DNA from: DAHUXT01 sp036378295
Lineage (GTDB): Bacteria; Chloroflexota; Ktedonobacteria; Ktedonobacterales; JADMIN01
DNA length: 7,161 nucleotides
Direction: 5' to 3'
Assembly: GCA_036378295.1 (NCBI GenBank)
Contig: DASUWS010000338.1
Location: 1 to 7,161 of the forward strand
The translations under genes were made by a program, and so were the position numbers. The notes beneath the pieces are model-generated. The model worked only from the letters and a program-made list of their open reading frames with translations, searched no databases and had not been told where the DNA came from. This document shows, one piece after another, positions 1 through 4,696 of this stretch (position 1 is the first letter of the stretch; each line of letters begins with the position of its first letter).

Positions 1-695
1 GGATTGGAGAACTCCTCGACAGGCCCGTATCCGCTCTCTTGCGCACGTGCCCGCTGGGCGAACTCCTCCTGGCTGACGGCTGCGCGGGCTTCGGGCGCGA
101 GGTAGCCATACGCCGTGGCATAATCTCGCCTCTTGATCGCCCTATAATAGCGGTCGGTCACTATGCCGAGAGCCAGGCTGCGGAGCGGGTGAGTGCTCAG
201 GCCACGAAGCCACTTCAACATGACATCCTCAGATGCTGCTATGTCTTGCCGCTGCGCATCGCGGTTCCATACGGCTGGGCCTGTCTCCTCGAACGTGATT
301 CGCGGGAGGAGCAGCCGTCCAAGAACGGTATGTATCGTTCCGCCTACGAAGAAGCCAAGCAACACCGCCAGCCACATCTCTTCCCAGCTTGCGTAGGCGC
401 CGACAAGCACCGCGACACTCGTAAGGGGCAGGAGCAGGAAGTAGAGGGCGCGCGGCACGCGATGCGGTCTGGTGATCACCTCAGCCAGCCCCCAGCCGAG
501 CGTATAAGCCACCATCACAAAGACGAAGAACGCCAGCAGCGCATCAGCGTAGCGGACACGCACGTAGATACCGGCAGCAATGGCGACGGCGACGCCAAGA
601 AGGATGATGGCTGGATGTAGACCAGTCCAATGCATCCGATAATGCCTCTCGCCCAGTTCACTACGACTTGGATGCGGCTCGGTGAATATGGACAT
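1..695 (-). CDS. Membrane protein with C-terminal NTF2-like domain (partial, runs off left edge)
   Basis: Read on the minus strand, an uninterrupted frame starts at the ATG at 695-693 and is still open at base 1: 231 codons plus two bases. It begins MSIFTEPHPS. Four hydrophobic stretches look like transmembrane helices, at about residues 27-47, 50-71, 82-101 and 106-128, separated by very short loops. A charged linker follows (about 130-175). From about residue 177 the sequence looks soluble (DRYYRAIKRRDYATAYGYL, then SQEEF near 208-212). This pattern, an aromatic helix followed by Asp-Tyr, Ala-Tyr and Ser-x-Glu-Glu-Phe, resembles the start of NTF2-like/DUF4878-type domains. That assignment is inference from pattern memory. 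A purine-rich ribosome binding site lies 9 bases upstream of the start. Function unknown. The topology suggests a sensor or accessory protein with a soluble domain beside the membrane. The end of the gene lies outside the window. Confident that it is a gene, less so about the domain. Confidence 0.85.
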   Translation of the reverse strand, partial: MSIFTEPHPSRSELGERHYRMHWTGLHPAIILLGVAVAIAAGIYVRVRYADALLAFFVFVMVAYTLGWGLAEVITRPHRVPRALYFLLLPLTSVAVLVGAYASWEEMWLAVLLGFFVGGTIHTVLGRLLLPRITFEETGPAVWNRDAQRQDIAASEDVMLKWLRGLSTHPLRSLALGIVTDRYYRAIKRRDYATAYGYLAPEARAAVSQEEFAQRARAQESGYGPVEEFSN

Positions 696-704
696 AGTCT
701 GCTT

Positions 705-712
705 CCCCCTTT
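705..712 (-). promoter_or_regulatory. Ribosome binding site of the left membrane protein gene
   Basis: On the minus strand the sequence reads GAAAGGGGG followed by AAGCAGACT and then ATG. The G-rich core ends 9 bases before the start codon, a normal Shine-Dalgarno spacing. It supports the ATG at 695 over the internal Met at residue 21. Confidence 0.6.
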
Positions 713-773
713 CTCTCCTGCTGGCTGTCCGCGGCGCTCTCCTCCATGACGTGGTAAGCGCGCCGCACACGCT

Positions 774-795
774 ACGGCCCTGCAAGCAGGGCCGT
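774..795 (-). promoter_or_regulatory. Stable hairpin in the probable 5' leader of the membrane protein gene
   Basis: ACGGCCCTGC, two bases, then GCAGGGCCGT form a perfect inverted repeat of 10 bp. Read as minus-strand RNA, it folds as a 9-bp G+C-rich stem closed by G(CUUG)C, one of the known extra-stable RNA tetraloops. The plus-strand version would have a CAAG loop, which is not a special loop. That favours function in the minus-strand transcript, about 80-100 bases upstream of the membrane protein start. No T-run follows on either strand, so it does not look like a classic intrinsic terminator. The role (leader stability, attenuation, or a protein site) is unknown. Confidence 0.5.
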
Positions 796-990
796 GTCTC
801 GCCGTATTGAGCAGGCGCGGGCTGTTTGGGGATGAGTGAGATGACAAGGAGTTCATGACGGGATTGAAAAGGATCTAACGATATCTGGCATTGTCGCCGC
901 TCACTCGCCCTCCTCACTTCAGCCTATCCCAGGGGTGTAACATCCTGTTCACATTGCGCAGGGAGTGCATCACATATGGATTACAACCAG

Positions 991-1019
991 GTGTGGCGTC
1001 CCTGTCGCAACGTGTGGCG
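991..1019. repeat. 8-bp direct repeat, possible operator
   Basis: GTGTGGCG occurs at 991-998 and again at 1012-1019, a start-to-start distance of 21 bases, which is two helical turns. Sites placed like this lie on one face of the DNA and are typical of activators bound as tandem units. They are about 130-155 bases upstream of the SRPBCC start. A chance match is possible with a repeat this short. Confidence 0.25.
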
Positions 1020-1132
1020 GCTCATGAACATCTCAGGCACCAGGCGATACGATATATTCCTGGGAGCTCCATCGCCGGTATTGAAACAGGCCACATGGTA
1101 GCGCATTGACCTCTGGTACAGATTAAGAAGGT

Positions 1133-1147
1133 GGGAGAATTCCCTCC
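1133..1147 (+). promoter_or_regulatory. Ribosome binding site of the SRPBCC gene, in a small hairpin
   Basis: GGGAG at 1133-1137 lies 10 bases before the ATG at 1148 and is the best Shine-Dalgarno candidate. It decides this start over the in-frame GTG codons further inside. GGAG (1134-1137) can pair with CTCC (1144-1147) just before the start codon, so the site might be partly hidden in a short stem. Confidence 0.45.
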
Positions 1148-1609
1148 ATGAGCACACGGTGTATCAAAGTGAGAGAAATTGCAGTGAACGTGGTGAACAC
1201 GCACGAACGCCTTGTGTCGCGACCGCTTCGGGAGGTCTTCAACGAACTGGCGGCGCTCGGAACTCCAGCGGATCGGATCTGGCCAGAGCCGAATACGCCG
1301 TTTCGCCGGACCGATGGTCCGATGAGGGTTGGGGTAACGCGGGAGCGACATGGTGGCATTCAAGCTGTACTTGACGCCTACGAGGTGAACGAACGCATCG
1401 TCTGGCGCGCGGATCAGGGGTTCCTGCGAGGCACACACAGCTTCGAGGTGCGGGAAGTCGCGAGCGACGTCACGCTCGTACGCCATGTGATCCGAGCCGA
1501 TCTCGCGTGGTGGTTCGGTCCTCTCTGGCGGTTCTATGTGAGCGGTATTCACGACCGCATCATGGAAGGGCTGCTTGATTGCCTTGCTACGAGCCCATCC
1601 GCCAACTGA
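1148..1609 (+). CDS. SRPBCC/START-like family protein
   Basis: A 153-residue protein with the look of the SRPBCC (Bet v 1/polyketide cyclase/START) superfamily, small helix-grip domains that hold a hydrophobic ligand in a cavity. The N-terminal strand is followed by SRPLREVFNELAAL (about 24-37), the usual helix after the first strand. Then come alternating strands, including GIQAVLDAYEVNERIVW (about 70-86) and HSFEVREVASDVTLVRHVI (about 97-115). It ends in a long amphipathic helix (about 120-147, WWFGPLWRFYVSGIHDRIM), the hallmark of the fold. Length is normal for the family. No signal peptide or membrane segment is seen, so it is probably cytoplasmic. The ligand cannot be read from sequence; members range from cyclases to lipid carriers and stress proteins. 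The gene stands alone and converges on the large regulator downstream. Family assignment is by pattern, with fair confidence. Confidence 0.8.
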   Translation: MSTRCIKVREIAVNVVNTHERLVSRPLREVFNELAALGTPADRIWPEPNTPFRRTDGPMRVGVTRERHGGIQAVLDAYEVNERIVWRADQGFLRGTHSFEVREVASDVTLVRHVIRADLAWWFGPLWRFYVSGIHDRIMEGLLDCLATSPSAN

Positions 1610-1678
1610 AGCGGACCATGCCGGAGGCATATCGCGAGCCGGGAGTTCGTGCCGTGTGCCCGATTCGTAACACGCGGT
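1610..1678. terminator. Convergent gap with a weak hairpin
   Basis: These 69 bases separate the stop codons of two convergent genes. The only fold I see is ATGCC-GGA-GGCAT at 1618-1630, a 5-bp stem with a 3-base loop and no T-run after it on either strand. It may help end transcription but is a poor intrinsic terminator. Confidence 0.2.
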
Positions 1679-4363
1679 TCACGCGGTCATGATTCCACTG
1701 AGTGTCGCCGGTACGATGTCATCGAGTAGTGTGGTCTGTCCCTGATTCCAGGCCGCCGCGTAGCGGATCGCTCCCAGTGTGTCTCTGGCTTGCTTGCGTG
1801 CTCGTTCGTGCATGCCTCGTTCCTGTGCTGGCGTCGGGCATCCAATGCTCTGGCGAAGCGCCTCAGCGGAGCTCCACAACCGCACTCCACGCTCAACATA
1901 TCCCAGAGCGCATTCGGCCAGGGCCAGCCCTTCGAGGCTGCTCGCAATTCCCCGGCGCATCCCGATGGCATGGTAGAGGCGCAGGCTACGGCTATACCAG
2001 CTTCTGGCCGCTTGCGGGTCGCCGGACACACTCGCCAGGTAGCCGTGGCTCGCGTACGCTTCGGCAATGCCCCACGTCGACTGTGTCGTTTTATAGAGTG
2101 CCAGACTCTCCCGCAGCAGCGTGCGCGCCCCGGTGATATTTCCTTCTGCGCAGTCGATATGGCCCAGTGTATCGAGCACGCTGGCGATCGGGACCGTGAC
2201 CCGCAGCTCGCGCGCAATGGCCATGCTCTTCTCGCAGAGGGTACGTGCGCGCACGAGATTTCCCATTTGAAATTCGCCTGCTCCCAGGTTGTGCAGCGAG
2301 ACGGCTCGTCCGAGGAGGTCGCCTAACTCACGCTTGATCCACAGACTCCGCATATGGAGTCTGCGCGCCTGTGTATAGTCGCCTTGCAGGTGTGCCACGA
2401 CGCCGAGGCCGGTCAATACGGATGCCTGCCCCCGCAGGTCGCCTAGTTCGCGCCGCAGCGCCAAGCTCTCCTCATAGAGCGGGATGGCGCGCGGGTACTC
2501 GTCGCGCTGTGCCGCGATAATCCCCAAATTGTTCAGCATGGCCGCAACGCCCTGCCGGTCATCGAGGTCACGCCGCAGGGAAAGGCTCTCCTCGTAGAGG
2601 GTGACCGCCTGGTCGTAGTCCGATTGCTCATACGCCAGCACGCCCGCCACATGCAACGCCCGCGCGCGGATAGCCGGGGACGCGCGACGGCCAGCGGATC
2701 CAGCATCAGCCGCGAGGAGCCGGCGCAACCACTCACGGCCTTCGACGGTATAGCCGCGCGTGATCCAGTGCCAGCGCAAGGCGGCGGCAATCCGCAGGCC
2801 AATCTCCACCTTGCCATGATCCAGCGCATAGGTGAGCGCGGCACTCAAGTTGTTGTGCTCAACATCCAGACGCTCCATCCACTCGCGTTGTGCCGCGCTG
2901 CGCAGGTGCGGCTCGGCCATTTCGGTGAGCGCCGCGAAATACGCTGCGTGCGCCTGCTCCACCTTCTCGCGCTCACCAGCCACCTGAAGGAGGTCACTGG
3001 CGTACTCTCTTATCGTCGCGAGCATGCGTATTCGCCCTTCACCGTCCCGCTCCTCGACGCGCTCGACCAGTCCCTTGTCCACCAGGCCGCTGAGCGACTC
3101 CATAATCGAAGGCCCACTCGCGTCGGCTGGCGCCGCATTGCTCCGCTCGATGGCCTCCAACGCTTCTAGTGCCTCCAACGTGGCGCCACCAGTGAAGACC
3201 GCCAGGCGGCGGAAGAGGCGCTGCTCCGCGGGCGCGAGCAGGTCGTAACTCCAGGTAAGCGTACCGCGCAGCGTCTGCTGCCGTGCTGGGAGGTCGCGCG
3301 AGCCATCGACGAGGACGGCGAGACGGTGTTCGAGACGAGGGAGGAGCGCGGCAGGCGGGAGGACCTTGACGCGGGCGGCCGCCAGCTCGATAGCCAGCGG
3401 CAAGCCATCCACCGCGACACAGATGGCAGCGACGGCCCCGACATTCTCAGGTGTCAGGGTGAAGCTGGATTGAGCCCGGCGCGCACGATCAAGGAAGAGC
3501 GCGACGGATGGCACCTGAGAAAGGGTGTCTGGTGCGCACATGGCGATTTGCTCACCACTCGGCAGTAAGAGCGGAGCGACCTGGAACTCCTGCTCACCAT
3601 GCATCCGTAATGCGGCTCTGCTCGTCGCCAGTACCTTGATGTGGCCACAGGAGTCGAGCAGATCACCGATCAGAGGAGCGGCTGAGAGCAGATGCTCGAA
3701 GTTATCGAGTACCAACAGTACCTGTTTCGTACGCAGGTGCGTCCGTAGCATCTCAGGCAGCGGCGGTGCGCCCGGAGCATGGACCATACGGAGGTTGAGC
3801 ACTTGTGCGATGGCGTCTGGAACCAACTCGGGGACGGCGAGCGATTGGAGTTGGACGAAGTAGACGCCATCGGCGAAGTGTGCCTGGAGCGCCGTCGCGG
3901 TGGCGATGGCCAGACGCGTCTTCCCCACACCAGGAGGCCCCTCCAGTGTCAGCAGCCGCACGTCGGCGCGATTGAGCAGGCCGATTACGGCAGCCACGTC
4001 CGGATCACGTCCGATCAGAGAGGTTCGCGGCGTGGGGAGATTGGGTGGCGTATCGGCAGTAACATCTCCTTGCCGTAGCGGAGGCTCTGCACCGACGCCG
4101 ACGGAGGTACTAGCCGACCCATAGACAGCGAGGCGCATCGCTAGTGCCTGCTCAGCATCGAGCCCTAATGCGTCCGCCAGCAGTGCAAGCGTGCTGGCCC
4201 GTGGCGAGCGCAGTTCACCTCGTTCGATCTTGCCGATGGCGCGTTCACTCAACCCAGCGCGGTCGGCAAGATCTGCTTGGGTGAGTCCCGCTGCGGCACG
4301 ATACTTCCGAAGCATTTCTCCCAGCCGACTACGACCACCTGGCTCTCCTCGATCTCCCCGCAT
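1679..4363 (-). CDS. Xre-HTH / NB-ARC-like ATPase / TPR regulator (STAND family)
   Basis: An 894-residue multidomain protein. Residues about 14-72 are a helix-turn-helix of the Xre type (LTQADLADRAGLSERAIGKI at 27-46), expected to bind DNA. Residues about 113-330 are a STAND/NB-ARC-type ATPase: Walker A GPPGVGKT (142-149, Lys148), Walker B VLLVLD (215-220) followed by NFEH, an arginine-containing LATSR (245-249), and GLPLAIELAAAR (320-331). A winged-helix-like part follows (TWSYDLL near 370-376). Seven TPR units of exactly 40 residues then span about 563-840; the EESL/RSL-like helix recurs at residues 591, 631, 671, 711, 751 and 791. This order matches the AfsR/MalT-like, COG3903-type signal-responsive transcription regulators: the TPRs sense a ligand or partner and ATP binding switches the protein. 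The upstream in-frame stop (4384-4382) and a GAGAGGGA stretch 12 bases before the ATG support the start. It is divergent from the secreted hydrolase gene, a possible target. Its own signal is unknown. Confidence 0.93.
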   Translation of the reverse strand: MRGDRGEPGGRSRLGEMLRKYRAAAGLTQADLADRAGLSERAIGKIERGELRSPRASTLALLADALGLDAEQALAMRLAVYGSASTSVGVGAEPPLRQGDVTADTPPNLPTPRTSLIGRDPDVAAVIGLLNRADVRLLTLEGPPGVGKTRLAIATATALQAHFADGVYFVQLQSLAVPELVPDAIAQVLNLRMVHAPGAPPLPEMLRTHLRTKQVLLVLDNFEHLLSAAPLIGDLLDSCGHIKVLATSRAALRMHGEQEFQVAPLLLPSGEQIAMCAPDTLSQVPSVALFLDRARRAQSSFTLTPENVGAVAAICVAVDGLPLAIELAAARVKVLPPAALLPRLEHRLAVLVDGSRDLPARQQTLRGTLTWSYDLLAPAEQRLFRRLAVFTGGATLEALEALEAIERSNAAPADASGPSIMESLSGLVDKGLVERVEERDGEGRIRMLATIREYASDLLQVAGEREKVEQAHAAYFAALTEMAEPHLRSAAQREWMERLDVEHNNLSAALTYALDHGKVEIGLRIAAALRWHWITRGYTVEGREWLRRLLAADAGSAGRRASPAIRARALHVAGVLAYEQSDYDQAVTLYEESLSLRRDLDDRQGVAAMLNNLGIIAAQRDEYPRAIPLYEESLALRRELGDLRGQASVLTGLGVVAHLQGDYTQARRLHMRSLWIKRELGDLLGRAVSLHNLGAGEFQMGNLVRARTLCEKSMAIARELRVTVPIASVLDTLGHIDCAEGNITGARTLLRESLALYKTTQSTWGIAEAYASHGYLASVSGDPQAARSWYSRSLRLYHAIGMRRGIASSLEGLALAECALGYVERGVRLWSSAEALRQSIGCPTPAQERGMHERARKQARDTLGAIRYAAAWNQGQTTLLDDIVPATLSGIMTA
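1843..2677 (-). repeat. Seven tandem TPR-coding units with a 120-bp period
   Basis: Within the regulator gene, residues about 563-840 repeat every 40 residues without indels, giving a 120-base period in the DNA. Conserved positions are a Gly in the first helix (for example LGIIA, LGVVA, LGAGE, LGHID) and a Leu-Tyr-Glu-Glu-Ser-Leu-type second helix. A fixed 40-residue period, rather than the canonical 34, is typical of the long TPR type found in kinesin-light-chain-like and STAND proteins. The lack of length drift suggests relatively recent duplication or strong structural constraint. Confidence 0.7.
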
Positions 4364-4696
4364 CGTCGTCTCGCATCCCTCTCACTTCGGCAGGACTGTG
4401 CCATCGCCTCTGGAGTCTCCCCCAACACCGCCCTCGGATGCCACGCATCCAGTGCAAGATGCTCTACCTTCGCGCCATTGCCCGCTATACTACAGCACTT
4501 ATTACCTGGCGATCTGAAACACATTCTAAATACCCCCAAAAGTGCTGCCAAGATGCCCCCTACGTTCCTGGTGCTCCCTCGCTATTTCTCGCATACTCGG
4601 CGCTACAAGCCAAGCTGGCACTGGTTAACGATCAGTCGTGCTGTGCGCCCCATGCCTGGTTGAAGCGCCGTACGACAAGCAACATCAGAAGGGATC
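4364..4696. other. Divergent promoter region between the regulator and the secreted hydrolase
   Basis: These 333 bases separate two divergent starts. Part of the stretch (about 4480-4560) is noticeably richer in A+T than the genes, as expected for a promoter zone. A weak plus-strand pair, TTACCT at 4502-4507 and TCTAAA at 4525-4530 with a 17-base spacer, is the best sigma-70-like candidate, but it matches only about half of the consensus. On the minus strand TAGTAT near 4492-4497 is -10-like with no matching -35. I see no strong inverted repeat that would mark an operator. Confidence 0.4.
4687..4694 (+). promoter_or_regulatory. Ribosome binding site of the hydrolase gene, ambiguous start
   Basis: AGAAGGGA lies directly before a run of in-frame ATG codons. 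The GGG core is only 3 bases from the first ATG (4697) and 12 bases from the second (4706). Neither spacing is ideal, so initiation could use either one. The first is chosen because it is the first Met after the in-frame stop at 4661-4663. Confidence 0.45.

Larger units (their letters stand above)
696..1147. other. Divergent intergenic region with RNA hairpins and a direct repeat
   Basis: This stretch of about 450 bases separates the minus-strand membrane protein from the plus-strand SRPBCC gene. Short frames exist here, but none looks like a protein or carries a convincing start. It holds a 10-bp perfect inverted repeat at 774-795 and a 7-bp inverted repeat (GCGGCGC at 731-737 with GCGCCGC at 760-766). 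It also holds an 8-bp direct repeat (GTGTGGCG at 991-998 and 1012-1019). Promoters for both genes should lie here. I see no pair of -35 and -10 hexamers good enough to call. Confidence 0.6.

Noticed and set aside
39..620. A plus-strand 193-codon frame
   Set aside because: It lies opposite the membrane protein frame. Its product is low in hydrophobic structure, rich in Arg/His/Gln, and matches nothing I recognise. The minus-strand reading gives clear transmembrane helices and a good ribosome binding site.
774..795. Hairpin read as an intrinsic terminator
   Set aside because: There is no T-run on either side, and it lies upstream of both flanking genes rather than after one.
515..856. A minus-strand 113-codon frame overlapping the membrane protein start
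   Set aside because: It is in a different frame from the membrane protein, has Ser/Pro/Arg-rich composition without any fold signature, and passes through the 774-795 hairpin. It is treated as a shadow.
891..1109. A 72-codon plus-strand frame in the intergenic region
   Set aside because: Its start lacks a ribosome binding site and the product has no recognisable feature. It overlaps the direct repeat and the probable promoter zone.
1679..4363. The STAND regulator as an antiphage (Avs-like) protein
   Set aside because: It has an N-terminal Xre DNA-binding domain and AfsR/MalT-type TPRs, with no nuclease or other effector domain and no defence neighbours. A transcription regulator is the simpler reading.
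4363..4376. A 15-codon upstream frame (ATG at 4376-4374, minus) overlapping the regulator start
   Set aside because: Its ATG is fused to the G-rich ribosome binding site (AGGGATG), so it has no usable spacing. It looks like chance.
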